A stretch of DNA of 64,000 bases from NCBI RefSeq assembly GCF_000717655.1, contig NZ_JNZY01000019.1:1-64000 (forward strand), read 5' to 3'. Shown here piece after piece: positions 33,167 to 41,290 of the stretch. Positions within the stretch are counted from its first letter, which is position 1. Each line of letters begins with the position of its first letter. This DNA is from Streptomyces katrae. GTDB taxonomy: Bacteria; Actinomycetota; Actinomycetes; Streptomycetales; Streptomycetaceae. The notes beneath the pieces were generated by a model. The model did not search any database, was not told where the DNA came from, and was given only the letters and a program-made list of their open reading frames with translations. The position numbers and the translations under genes are program-made.

Positions 33167-33853
33167 ATGGGCGTGGAAGAGACCATCGGAGTCACGGAGA
33201 CCGCACCCATCCCCAAGCAGCGCGGCGAGCAGCTGCTGGACCATGCCGTGCGGTACGCGGAAGAACGGCACTGGGACGTCTTCGCCGGCACCTGGCTGGA
33301 GTCCGCGGACGGGAGGGAGTTCTGCTCCTGCGGGGCGCAGGACTGCCCGGCGCCGGGCGCGCACGCCACGGTGAAGGACTGGGCGGCCCTGGCCACGGGC
33401 AGCGCGGTCCAGGTGCGGCGGATCTGGGCGAAGCGCCCCGAGGCCTCGATCCTGCTGCCGACGGGCCGGACGTTCGACGCGCTGGACGTGCCGGACTCCG
33501 CCGGGTTCCTGGCGCTGGCGCGCCTCGAGCGGATGGAGCGCACCCTGGGACCGGTCGCCCTCACGCCCGACCACCGGATGCTGTTCTTCGTGCTGCCGGG
33601 CGCCGGGGCGAAGGTGCCGGACCTGGTGCGCAAGCTCGGCTGGTCGCCGGCCTCGATCGATCTCGTCGCGCGGGGCGAGGGCGAGTACGTGGCCGCCCCG
33701 CCCACCCGCTTCGGCGGCCGGGGCTCGGTCCAGTGGGCGCGCCGGCCCACCCCGGCGAACCGCTGGCTGCCGGACACGGAGGAGCTGATCGCCGCGCTGG
33801 CGTACGCCTGCGGTCGCGAGGCCGCGGCGGACCGGGACCGCCGCAGCCCCTGA
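33167..33853 (+). CDS. Stand-alone bifunctional primase/polymerase N-terminal domain protein
   Basis: This 228-residue protein matches the prim-pol N-terminal domain (PF09250). It has LLDHAVRYAEERHWDVFAGTW, a cysteine/histidine cluster C-x-C-x4-CPAPGAH near residues 47-58, ILLPTGRTFDALDVP and RGEGEYVAAPPTRFGGRGSV. The Asp-x-Asp-type metal site expected for active polymerases appears as FDALDV. No helicase domain is fused, unlike phage and plasmid versions. Such lone proteins are common in Streptomyces chromosomes, and some may be catalytically silent. ATG 33167 has CGGGAG upstream. A hairpin follows the stop. Confidence 0.82.
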   Translation: MGVEETIGVTETAPIPKQRGEQLLDHAVRYAEERHWDVFAGTWLESADGREFCSCGAQDCPAPGAHATVKDWAALATGSAVQVRRIWAKRPEASILLPTGRTFDALDVPDSAGFLALARLERMERTLGPVALTPDHRMLFFVLPGAGAKVPDLVRKLGWSPASIDLVARGEGEYVAAPPTRFGGRGSVQWARRPTPANRWLPDTEELIAALAYACGREAAADRDRRSP

Positions 33854-33890
33854 CCTGCGCCCCGGAGATCTCCGGAAGACCGCAGGTCAG
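33850..33890. terminator. Nested hairpin after prim-pol gene
   Basis: Outer arms CTGACCTGCG / CGCAGGTCAG enclose the perfect 14-bp palindrome CCGGAGATCTCCGG. It overlaps the stop codon region and precedes the next promoter. Confidence 0.75.
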
Positions 33891-33909
33891 TACAGGGACA
33901 TTCCTGTAC
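33890..33909. promoter_or_regulatory. Inverted repeat GTACAGG-N6-CCTGTAC
   Basis: Perfect 7-bp arms lie in the region that must contain the promoter of the ABC transporter operon. It is a possible operator with no other support. Confidence 0.4.
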
Positions 33910-34002
33910 GGAAACTCATGACATAAGTAACTGCCCCGCCTCACCCCGCCCTCCTATCGTGAAGAACGCAGGACCACGGGGAACACAGCGAGAGGCAGGC
34001 GC

Positions 34003-34845
34003 ATGCCGGACCAGGCAGATGCGACGGGTGGGACGTACGGACCGGACGGCGCGCGAACCGCGCCGTCCGCCGGACGGGCGGCGGTACGGGTAGAGGGCCT
34101 GTGGAAGCGCTTCGGCGAACAGGTCGCGGTCGCGGGGGTCGACCTCGAGCTGCCCGCGGGGCAGTTCATAGGCCTGGTCGGGCCGAACGGCGCGGGCAAG
34201 ACGACGACGCTGTCGATGGTGACCGGGCTGCTGCGCCCCGACATGGGGCGGGTGTTCGTCGCCGGGCACGACGTGTGGAGCGACCCGGTCGAGGTGAAGT
34301 CGCGGATCGGCGTGCTGCCGGAGGGGCTGCGGCTGTTCGAGCGGCTCTCGGGGCGCGAACTGCTCGGCTACATGGGCCGGCTGCGCGGGCTGCCGGGCGA
34401 GGAGACCGACAAGCGGGCCACGCAGCTGCTGGACGTCCTGGACCTCGCGGGCTCGCAGCACAAGCTGGTCGTGGACTACTCGACGGGCATGCGGAAGAAG
34501 ATCGGCCTGGCGGCCGCCCTGCTGCACAACCCCGAAGTGCTGTTCCTGGACGAGCCGTTCGAGGGCGTCGACCCGGTGTCGGCGCAGACCATCCGCGGGG
34601 TGCTGGAGCGGTACACCTCGTCCGGCGCCACGGTCGTCTTCTCCTCCCACGTCATGGAGCTGGTCGAGTCGCTGTGCGACTGGGTCGCCGTCATGGCCGC
34701 CGGCCGGATCCGCGCCGCGGGCCCGCTGGCCGACGTACGCGGTGACGCGCCGTCGCTGCAGGCCGCGTTCCTGGAGCTGGTCGGCGCGGGCGGCCGCGAC
34801 GCGGGCGACTCGCTGGACTGGCTCGGCGGGCAGGCGGCCCGATGA
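34003..34845 (+). CDS. ABC transporter ATP-binding protein
   Basis: This 280-residue ATPase has Walker A GPNGAGKTT near residues 63-71. The ABC signature is replaced by YSTGMRKK near residue 160, and Walker B is VLFLDEPF near 180. The Q-loop region reads GVLPEGLRLF, and a switch His follows in VFSSHVMELVE. The subtype matches ABC-2/exporter ATPases acting with a large membrane protein. The start codon of the permease overlaps its stop (ATGA), so they form a pair. The substrate is unknown; drug, lipid or peptide export are possibilities. Confidence 0.95.
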   Translation: MPDQADATGGTYGPDGARTAPSAGRAAVRVEGLWKRFGEQVAVAGVDLELPAGQFIGLVGPNGAGKTTTLSMVTGLLRPDMGRVFVAGHDVWSDPVEVKSRIGVLPEGLRLFERLSGRELLGYMGRLRGLPGEETDKRATQLLDVLDLAGSQHKLVVDYSTGMRKKIGLAAALLHNPEVLFLDEPFEGVDPVSAQTIRGVLERYTSSGATVVFSSHVMELVESLCDWVAVMAAGRIRAAGPLADVRGDAPSLQAAFLELVGAGGRDAGDSLDWLGGQAAR

Positions 34846-36500
34846 GCGCCGCATCCGCCTCCGCTCCGGCGGCCGCCACGGCCACGGCACCGGCCGTGGC
34901 CGGGGCCGTCGACCTGACCTCGGTCTTCGTCCGCCTCAAGCTGTCGCTGATCCGCAACGGGCTCAAGGGCTCCTCGAAGCGCAAGGCCGCCTATTTCAGC
35001 TCGCTGGCGCTCGCGCTGGTCGTGGCCTGCTTCGCGATGCTCGGCCTGGCCGTACTGCACGGGAACGCGCACGCGGGCACGGTCGTCGTCCTGCTCGCCG
35101 CGGTCCTGGCGCTGGGCTGGACGTTCATGCCGCTGTTCTTCCCCAGCGGGGACGAGACGCTCGACCCGAGCCGGCTGGTCATGCTGCCGCTGCGGCCGCG
35201 GCCGCTCGTACGGGCCCTGCTGGCCTCCTCGCTGGTCGGCATCGGCCCGTTGTTCACGGTCTGCCTGGCGGTGGGCTCGGTGGTGGCCGTTGCGCGGGGC
35301 GCGGCGGGCATCGTGGCCGCCGTACCGGCCGTACCGCTGCTGGTGCTGGGCTGCGTCACGCTCGCCCGCGCGGTGGCCACGGCCAACGTCCGGCTGCTGA
35401 CCAGCCGCAAGGGGCGTGACCTCGCGCTGCTCAGCGGGCTGCTGATCGCGGTGGGCGCGCAGCTGGCCAACTTCGCGAGCCAGCGCCTGTTCCAGTCGGG
35501 CGGCCTGGCCCAGCTGGAGCCGGTCGAGGCCGTGGTGCGGTGGCTGCCGCCCGCGACGGCCGTCGGCATGGTGGACTCGGCGAGCAAGGGCTCGTACGGC
35601 GTGGCGGCGGGCCAGCTGGCCGTGACCGTCCTGGCGCTGGTGCTGCTCCTGCGGTTCTGGGAGCGGAGCCTGACGACGCTGATGGTCACCCCGGACGGCT
35701 CGACGATCGCGGCCTCGCAGCCGTCGGCGAAGCGCGACTCCGCGGACGGCGCCGGGGTCTGGTCGTTCCTGCCGGGCGGTCGGACCGGCGCCGTCATGCA
35801 GCGCACGCTGCGGTACGTGGTCCGTGACCCGAAGACGAAGTCGGCGTGGGTGACGGCGCTGGCGGTCGGCCTGATCATCCCGGTCTTCAACGCCCTCCAG
35901 GGCACGGGTTCGGTGTACCTGGCCTGCTTCGGGGCGGGCATGCTCGGGATCCAGATGTACAACCAGTTCGGGCAGGACACCTCGGCGTTCTGGATGGTCG
36001 CGCAGACCATCTCGACCCCTCGGGAGGCCTTCGCGGAGCTGCGCGCCCGCGCCTACGCCCTGGCCCTGGTCACCGTCCCCTACACGGTCGCGGTCACGGC
36101 CGTCACGGCGGCGCTGGTCCACAACTGGGGCGGTTTCCCGGCGGCGCTCGGGGTGGGACTGGCCCTGCTGGGCTCGATGCTGTGCACGGGCGCACTGGCC
36201 TCGGCCCGGTTCCCGTACTCGATCCCGACGGACGGCGCCTTCAAGAACGTCGCTCCGGGGCAGGCCGGGCTCGCCTGGGCGGGCATCTTCGGCGGCATGC
36301 TCGCGTCGGCGGTGATCTGCTCGCCGGTGATCGTCCTGGCCATCTACCTCAGCGTGGCGGACCACCCGTCGCTCACCTGGATCCTGCTGCCGCTGGGGGC
36401 AGCCTGGGGCACGCTGGCCACTTGGGCGGGCCTGCGCCTGGCGGCGCCGACGGTGGCCCGGAAGCTGCCGGAGATCCTCCTGGCGGTCAGCAAGGGCTGA
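34842..36500 (+). CDS. ABC transporter membrane protein
   Basis: This 552-residue integral-membrane partner of the overlapping ATPase has about twelve hydrophobic segments: paired helices near residues 45-85 and 115-170, more in the middle, and a C-terminal group ending VAR-KLPEILLAVSKG. A soluble loop of about 50 residues near residue 290 contains PDGSTIAASQPSAKRD. It resembles the long ABC-2-like permeases of actinobacteria. The protein lacks an ATPase domain of its own. No regulator is adjacent. A strong hairpin follows the stop, closing the operon. Confidence 0.88.
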   Translation: MSAASASAPAAATATAPAVAGAVDLTSVFVRLKLSLIRNGLKGSSKRKAAYFSSLALALVVACFAMLGLAVLHGNAHAGTVVVLLAAVLALGWTFMPLFFPSGDETLDPSRLVMLPLRPRPLVRALLASSLVGIGPLFTVCLAVGSVVAVARGAAGIVAAVPAVPLLVLGCVTLARAVATANVRLLTSRKGRDLALLSGLLIAVGAQLANFASQRLFQSGGLAQLEPVEAVVRWLPPATAVGMVDSASKGSYGVAAGQLAVTVLALVLLLRFWERSLTTLMVTPDGSTIAASQPSAKRDSADGAGVWSFLPGGRTGAVMQRTLRYVVRDPKTKSAWVTALAVGLIIPVFNALQGTGSVYLACFGAGMLGIQMYNQFGQDTSAFWMVAQTISTPREAFAELRARAYALALVTVPYTVAVTAVTAALVHNWGGFPAALGVGLALLGSMLCTGALASARFPYSIPTDGAFKNVAPGQAGLAWAGIFGGMLASAVICSPVIVLAIYLSVADHPSLTWILLPLGAAWGTLATWAGLRLAAPTVARKLPEILLAVSKG

Positions 36501-36519
36501 GCGCCGCCGGAACGGAACC

Positions 36520-36555
36520 GCCCTCCCGGGAGAGTCACGGCTCTCCGGGGAGGGC
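36520..36555. terminator. Terminator after ABC operon
   Basis: GCCCTCCCGGGAGAG pairs with CTCTCCGGGGAGGGC (one mismatch) around TCACGG. GGTTT follows shortly after. Confidence 0.8.
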
Positions 36556-36779
36556 TGGTGGTTTCGGTACCGGGTGCGGCCCCGCGGCCGGGGGTGCGGC
36601 GGGTCTCGCCCAGCGGGCTCCCGGTACGCCCTGCCGGGCCGGCTCTGTCTGGACGGCGGCCTGGGCGCGCCCTCCGTAGCGGCTGCGCACGAGCGGAATG
36701 CTCAGGAACATGACCCGCCCCCCTGAGAGCACCTGAACAGCCCGCCGACAGCCTGCTGAAGCGCCTCACCTCGCCGCCG

Positions 36780-37649
36780 TCAGGGCGCGGCGGCCCTGAC
36801 CTGGTCCAGGAAGGGTTCCAGGGCGGCGCGCCAGGCCGTCGGGTGGTCGTAGTGGAGGTAGTGACCCGCGTCGGGGATCTCGGCGTACTGGCCGGCGGGC
36901 AGGACGCGGACCATCTCCTGGGCCTCCGCGCGGCCGAGTTCACCGTCCAGGCCCCGGACGACGAGGGTCGGGCAGCGGACCTGGGCCAGTTCCTCCCAGT
37001 GCGCGTCATGGACCCAGGTCTCGCGGGCCCGGAGCATCTGGCGGCGGGAGAACAGGGGGCGCCAGCCGTCCGGCGCCTGGTGCATCACCTCGGCGAAGAA
37101 GGCGCCGCGGCCGGGGTCGGGGCGTTCCACCCGGGGGTCGTCCTCGCCGAACCAGCGGCGGGCGGCGTCCTGGGTGGGGAAGGGGAGGGGCCAGCGGTGG
37201 AACCACTCCTCCCACTCCTGCTGGGAGGCCTCGCCGAGGGCGGAGGCGCGCATGTCGCAGATGACCAGGGCCTCGACCAGGTCGGGGCGGCGGGCGGCCA
37301 GCTGCCAGCCGGTGAGGGCGCCCATGGAGTGGCCGATCAGGGTCACGGGGCCCGGGCCGAGCTGCTCGATGACGGCCTCGGCGTCGGCCACGAAGGCCTC
37401 GCGTGTGTACGGGCCGGCGGAGGGGCGGTCGCTCTGGCCGTGGCCGCGCTGGTCGAGGGCCACGACACGGCGGCTCTCGGCGAGCCAGCGGGCGGTGCCC
37501 GCCCAGTGGAAGGCGCGGCCCATCAGACCGTGGAGTAACAGCACCCGGGGCGCGTCGGGGTCCGGGGGCGCGGTGGCGGCGGATTCCCGGAACTCCCAGG
37601 CGGCCAGGCGCACACCGTCGGCTCCTGTCACATCGATGCGCTGTACCAC
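36780..37649 (-). CDS. Alpha/beta-fold hydrolase
   Basis: This 289-residue enzyme has the oxyanion segment LLLHGLMGRAFHW, nucleophile Ser in GHSMGALTG near residue 105, an acidic candidate in VVRGLDGELG and the catalytic His in DAGHYLHYD near residue 268. A cap domain with EEWFHRWPLPFPTQDAARRW lies between them. The full triad is present, so an active esterase, epoxide hydrolase-like or C-C hydrolase is likely. GTG 37649 was chosen for AAGGGGG at 10 bp. The minus-strand frame is open for another 250 bp, but that part is Arg/Ser-rich and unlike a hydrolase. An inverted repeat centred on TTCGAA lies about 50 bp upstream. Confidence 0.85.
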   Translation of the reverse strand: MVQRIDVTGADGVRLAAWEFRESAATAPPDPDAPRVLLLHGLMGRAFHWAGTARWLAESRRVVALDQRGHGQSDRPSAGPYTREAFVADAEAVIEQLGPGPVTLIGHSMGALTGWQLAARRPDLVEALVICDMRASALGEASQQEWEEWFHRWPLPFPTQDAARRWFGEDDPRVERPDPGRGAFFAEVMHQAPDGWRPLFSRRQMLRARETWVHDAHWEELAQVRCPTLVVRGLDGELGRAEAQEMVRVLPAGQYAEIPDAGHYLHYDHPTAWRAALEPFLDQVRAAAP

Positions 37650-37950
37650 GGCAGATGCACCCCCTTCGCTCGCGGCCAGACTATCGAACCCGTATTCGAA
37701 AACGGGGTTCTCGGCTCCAACACCGCTCTTTTGAGTGACCTTGCTCAAGGATTGGCCGCCGCTGCCGATGGAGATCCTTTCAGCAGGGAGGCGGGCCGCT
37801 CGGGGAAGACGGTCCGAAGGGGATGACCTTGAGAGCTCGGGGCTCCAGGTCAACAAAGGGGAGGACCGGTCCCGGCGCCGCAAGGCGCCGGGACCGCCCA
37901 CTTCCACACCCTCGAACGTCGCGTGCGTACGGTCAGCGCCCGGCCACCGG
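37650..37950. other. Intergenic gap: hydrolase promoter and dmdR1 terminator
   Basis: CCCGT-N8-ACGGG around TTCGAA (37689-37706) lies in the hydrolase promoter area and could be an operator. The right half holds the dmdR1 terminator hairpin. No gene was found here. Confidence 0.5.
37867..37896 (-). terminator. dmdR1 terminator with GCAA tetraloop
   Basis: A perfect 13-bp stem CGGTCCCGGCGCC / GGCGCCGGGACCG is capped by a GCAA (GNRA) tetraloop, 54 bp after the dmdR1 stop on the minus strand. Confidence 0.85.
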
Positions 37951-38643
37951 TCAGCGCTTGGCCACGAACACGTGCGAGGCGATCTCCGCGTCCAGCTCTG
38001 CGGCCTCGCCGCCGCTGCCGACCAGCACCCCGCCCGGCGACTCGGTCACGCTGACCACCGAACCGGGCTGCACACCCGCCCGCCGCAGCGTGTACATCAG
38101 CTGGGCGTCCGTCTGGATCGGCTCCCCGATCCGGCGCACGACCACCGTCTTGCCGTCCGCACCCGGGTCCAGCTCCGACAGGCTGACCATGCCGTCCTCC
38201 AGGAACGGGTCCGCCTCGGCCTTCTCCCCCAGCTCCTCCAGCCCCGGGATCGGGTTCCCGTACGGCGACTCCGTCGGGTGGCGCAGCAGCTCCAGCACCC
38301 GCCGCTCCACCGCTTCGCTCATCACGTGCTCCCAGCGGCAGGCCTCGGCGTGCACCTGCTCCCACTCCAGGCCGATGACGTCGACGAGCAGGCATTCCGC
38401 GAGCCGGTGCTTGCGCATCACGCGCGTCGCCAGCCGCCTGCCCTCCTCCGTCAGCTCCAGGTGACGGTCGCTCGCCACGGCCACCAGGCCGTCCCGCTCC
38501 ATGCGCGCCACCGTCTGGCTCACCGTCGGGCCGCTCTGGTCGAGCCGCTCGGCGATACGGGCGCGCATGGGGACCACGCCTTCCTCTTCCAGCTCGAGGA
38601 TGGTGCGGAGATACATCTCCGTGGTATCGATCAGTCCGGACAT
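37951..38643 (-). CDS. dmdR1: DtxR/IdeR-type iron-dependent repressor DmdR1
   Basis: This 230-residue protein represses siderophore and iron-uptake genes when bound to Fe2+. The order is winged helix (residues 1-70), dimer and metal domain (to about 140), and C-terminal SH3-like domain (from about 150). All six DtxR metal ligands are visible by number: M10, H79, E83, H98, C102, E105 and H106 (the last three forming the primary site with M10). It should therefore be fully metal-responsive. The ATG at 38643 is divergent from the SIS gene with 190 bp between them, where a DasR-like site lies. In S. coelicolor a gene on the opposite strand (adm) is reported to overlap dmdR1, and an open frame exists here too (37823-38464). 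Confidence 0.93.
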   Translation of the reverse strand: MSGLIDTTEMYLRTILELEEEGVVPMRARIAERLDQSGPTVSQTVARMERDGLVAVASDRHLELTEEGRRLATRVMRKHRLAECLLVDVIGLEWEQVHAEACRWEHVMSEAVERRVLELLRHPTESPYGNPIPGLEELGEKAEADPFLEDGMVSLSELDPGADGKTVVVRRIGEPIQTDAQLMYTLRRAGVQPGSVVSVTESPGGVLVGSGGEAAELDAEIASHVFVAKR

Positions 38644-38766
38644 TCGTGCCCCTCGGATATCGTGCGCTGGCCCTGCCCCCAATTCTGACGCATCGCGCGG
38701 ACAACCGTCCCGTGCCTGACGCCAAGCCCCGCCCGGGACACACGTTGACGTTCGTATTGACACGCC

Positions 38767-38782
38767 CTTGGTCCAGACCGCA
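38767..38782. promoter_or_regulatory. DasR-like dre site between dmdR1 and SIS gene
   Basis: CTTGGTCCAGACCGCA contains the TGGTCNAGACC core of the DasR responsive element. DasR links N-acetylglucosamine to development, and GlcNAc control of siderophores through dmdR1 is reported in Streptomyces. TTGACA (38757-38762) just before it may be a -35 for the SIS gene. Confidence 0.6.
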
Positions 38783-38833
38783 CGGTGAGCGGCGGACACG
38801 GACGAACCCCACCTCTGGAAGGGCCATCGGCGT

Positions 38834-39589
38834 ATGAGCGAGAGCAAGCTGGCCGGTCAGTTCCTCGACGCCGCGATCGGGCTCCTGCAGCGCGTGCGCG
38901 ACGAGGAGGCCGCGCGCATCGCCGAGGCCGGCGCCGCCGTCGCCGACGCCGTCGCCGCCGGGAACCGGCTCTTCGTCTTCGGCGCGGGCCACTCCTCGCT
39001 CCCCGCCCAGGACGTGGTCTACCGGGCCGGCGGACTCGCCCTGGTGAACTTCCTCGCCGTCCCCGGCACCGTCGGCATCGACGTCATGCCGGCCACCCTC
39101 GGCAGCGCCCTGGAGCGGGTCGACGGCCTCGCCGGGGCCGTCCTCGACAGCAGCCCGGCCGCCCACGGCGACGTCCTCGTGATCATCTCCCTCTCCGGGC
39201 GCAACGCCCTGCCCGTCGAGATGGCCATGAACGCCCGCGCCCTCGGCCTGAAGGTCATCGGCGTGACCTCCGTGGCGTACGCGACGGAGACCAGGTCGCG
39301 GCACGTCTCGGGCACCTTCCTCAAGGACCACTGCGACATCGTCCTCGACAGCAAGATCGCGGTCGGCGACGCCGAACTGAGCCTTGACGGCATCGACGCG
39401 CCCTTCGCGCCCGCCTCCACCGTCGTGACCAGCGCGATCATGCAGGCCGTGATGGCGGCGGCCGCCGGCGAGCTCGCCGCCCGCGGCATGGAGCCCCCGC
39501 TGCTGCGCTCGGGCAACGTCGACGGCGGCCACGAATGGAACGGCCGCGTCCTCCAGGAGTACGGCGACAGGATCTTCTTCCGCCACTGA
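38834..39589 (+). CDS. SIS-domain protein, UPF0309 family
   Basis: This 251-residue protein has one sugar-isomerase fold. FVFGAGHSSLPAQDV near residues 47-61 is the phosphate-binding loop of the first motif. The second motif is VLVIISLSGRNALPVEMAMNA near residue 120. Relatives bind phosphosugars such as N-acetylglucosamine-6-phosphate-type ligands. The UPF0309 group keeps the fold but is of unproven activity. The DasR-like site in its promoter fits an amino-sugar role. It ends 10 bp from the PAS protein gene on the other strand. Confidence 0.88.
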   Translation: MSESKLAGQFLDAAIGLLQRVRDEEAARIAEAGAAVADAVAAGNRLFVFGAGHSSLPAQDVVYRAGGLALVNFLAVPGTVGIDVMPATLGSALERVDGLAGAVLDSSPAAHGDVLVIISLSGRNALPVEMAMNARALGLKVIGVTSVAYATETRSRHVSGTFLKDHCDIVLDSKIAVGDAELSLDGIDAPFAPASTVVTSAIMQAVMAAAAGELAARGMEPPLLRSGNVDGGHEWNGRVLQEYGDRIFFRH

Positions 39590-39599
39590 GCGACACCCC

Positions 39600-40934
39600 C
39601 TAGGAGCGCGTCAATCCGTCGTCGGGGGTGCGCGGCCAGGCGGCCAGGTCGAGATCGGCCGCGACCCGGGCCGCCACCTCCTCCGCGTACGCCGCGTCCG
39701 CCTGCTCGAAGGCGGCCCGCGAAGCGCCCCGTACGAACGTCAGCGCGCCCAGGGTCCGCCCGCGGCTGCGCAGCACCGTGCACAGCACGTGCGCCGCGTC
39801 CTGCGGCCACTGTCGCTCCCGCGCCCAGCCCGCGGCCGCCTCCCCGCGCGGGGCGCTCGTACGCACCGAGCCGATCCGGTCCAGCGCCTGCAGCGCCGGA
39901 TGCCCCGGCTCGTACCGCGCCTGGCTCGCCCCCGCCCCGGGCAGCATCGGCGGCGAGGCCGCCACCCGTACGAGGCGCTGGCGGTCCGGGTCGGCCGCCT
40001 GCTCCAGTACGTCGAGCAGCGCGTGCTCCGCGAAGCCGGCCAGGGCGAAGTCCAGCCGTACGGCGGCCGCCTCGGCCGGGTCCTCGCACTCGGCGGCCGC
40101 CCGGCCCGAGCGGTGCAGCTGGCCGGCGCGGAACCGCAGCTGCGCCGTGTCCAGCGCCGTCTGCCGGGCCTCGGTGATGTCCTGGAACAGCCAGCCGACC
40201 CCGAGCGGCACCGGCTCCTCCGCGAGCGGCGACCCCAGCCGCAGGAACCCGGACCGCCAGCACCGCCGCCGCACCCCCTCCGGCGTACGCACGGACACCC
40301 ACAGCTCCACGGGCGCCGACGGCGACCCGTCGGCGAGCACCTGCTGCAGCGCCCCCTCCAGCTCCTCGACGCCCTGGACCAGCAGCTCCCCCAGCGGCCG
40401 GCCGAGCAGCGCGGTGCGCCCCGATCCGAAGGCGCGGGCGGCGTGCGCGTTGACCACGGCGGGCCGCAGATCCACATCGACGAGGACGACACCCCACGAG
40501 GCGTCGTCCATCAGCGCCTCACTGAGCGCGATGGACCGCTCCAGGTCGATCTGTGCGTGCACCTCGCTGAAGGCGCAGTACACCCCGGCGGGCTTCCCGT
40601 CCGCCCCGGGCACCCCGGCGGACTGGGTCCGCACGAGCACCCGCCCGCCCTCCTTGGTCAGCAGCGCGAACTCGTGCACCTGCCGCCCGGGCACGTCCTG
40701 CGCGGCCATGAGCCGCTCCTCGACGTCCTGCGCGTCGGCTGCCCGCACGGCCCATCCGGCGAACCCCTTGCGCCCGACCGCCTCGGCGGCGGTCCAGCCG
40801 AGGATCCGCTCGGCCTCCCGGTTCCAGTGCGTGATCACGCCGTCGGAGTCGAACGCGCACAAGGCCGCGTCCATCCCGTCCAGCAGCGCTGCGAGCAGAT
40901 CGTCGGTGGTCTCACTCCGTCCGGAAGCACTCAC
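39600..40934 (-). CDS. PAS-PAS-GAF signalling protein without output domain
   Basis: This 444-residue soluble protein has a PAS domain near residues 10-130 (ALCAFDSDGVITHWNREAER, ILGWTAAEAVG). A second PAS near 135-260 includes GVVLVDVDLRPAVVNAHAAR and ends LFQDITEARQ. A GAF-like part follows (VLCTVLRSRGRTLGALTFVR). No kinase, phosphatase, cyclase or HTH domain follows, which is odd: similar Streptomyces proteins end in PP2C phosphatase. It may be a sensor that works through a partner. GTG 40934 is the start. The upstream 356-bp gap holds the small-RNA-like unit described below. Confidence 0.8.
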   Translation of the reverse strand: MSASGRSETTDDLLAALLDGMDAALCAFDSDGVITHWNREAERILGWTAAEAVGRKGFAGWAVRAADAQDVEERLMAAQDVPGRQVHEFALLTKEGGRVLVRTQSAGVPGADGKPAGVYCAFSEVHAQIDLERSIALSEALMDDASWGVVLVDVDLRPAVVNAHAARAFGSGRTALLGRPLGELLVQGVEELEGALQQVLADGSPSAPVELWVSVRTPEGVRRRCWRSGFLRLGSPLAEEPVPLGVGWLFQDITEARQTALDTAQLRFRAGQLHRSGRAAAECEDPAEAAAVRLDFALAGFAEHALLDVLEQAADPDRQRLVRVAASPPMLPGAGASQARYEPGHPALQALDRIGSVRTSAPRGEAAAGWARERQWPQDAAHVLCTVLRSRGRTLGALTFVRGASRAAFEQADAAYAEEVAARVAADLDLAAWPRTPDDGLTRS

Positions 40935-41038
40935 CTGGTACCCCCTGCAGGTGTTCGCGTGTGCGGCACGTCAGATCATTCAACTGGAACGTGACGCAGC
41001 CCACACCGCATTCCCTGAATCGCCCCGAAATAAATCAC

Positions 41039-41067
41039 TTGATGACCTCGGAAAGCGGTTCTAGGCT
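41039..41067 (+). promoter_or_regulatory. HrdB-type promoter for small transcript
   Basis: TTGATG (41039-41044) and TAGGCT (41062-41067) are separated by exactly 17 bp, a textbook Streptomyces vegetative promoter. Transcription should start near 41074-41076. Confidence 0.7.
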
Positions 41068-41100
41068 CTGCCGTACACGAGAAGGGAGGTGGTTCCCGAA

Positions 41101-41139
41101 ATGTACGGAAACCGGACGCGTGAGGTGGCTGCGGGCTAA
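41101..41139 (+). CDS. 12-codon mini-ORF in small transcript
   Basis: ATG-TAC through GGC-TAA encodes MYGNRTREVAAG. AAGGGAGGT (41082-41090) is a strong Shine-Dalgarno at 10-11 bp spacing. Such short frames with strong ribosome sites often serve as leader peptides or as true micropeptides. Translation is not proven. Confidence 0.45.
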   Translation: MYGNRTREVAAG

Positions 41140-41210
41140 GGGCCCGTCGTCGCACGCACCCAGTGCGGTGCCCGGCGGGTACGCCAGGCGCCAATCCCAA
41201 GCAGTCACCC

Positions 41211-41281
41211 GACCCGCGGGCTCGCCGGTACGTCCGGCCGGCTTCTCGCCTTTGCAGGCGAGAAACCCGAGCCCGCGGGTC
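41211..41281. terminator. Nested hairpin between small transcript and pdxH
   Basis: Outer 14-bp arms GACCCGCGGGCTCG / CGAGCCCGCGGGTC enclose an inner 8-bp hairpin TTCTCGCC-TTTGCA-GGCGAGAA and a GCCGG repeat. It ends 10 bp from the pdxH stop and can serve both directions. Confidence 0.8.
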
Positions 41282-41290
41282 GTCTGCGTT

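Larger units (their letters stand above)
41075..41281 (+). ncRNA. Candidate small RNA / leader transcript
   Basis: The unit runs from the consensus promoter to a nested hairpin, about 205 nt. It contains a 12-codon ORF and further self-complementary sequence. No protein-coding gene follows on the plus strand, since pdxH converges from the right. It is either a stand-alone small RNA, a small-peptide mRNA, or an antisense or attenuating transcript. I do not recognise it as a known Rfam class. The 3' end is predicted at the 14-bp hairpin. Confidence 0.5.

Noticed and set aside
36535..36732. Minus-strand small ORF (65 codons) with GGGGG before its ATG
   Set aside because: It overlaps the ABC operon terminator and encodes a Pro/Ala/Arg-rich peptide with no domain. 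Codon pattern looks like chance in GC-rich DNA.
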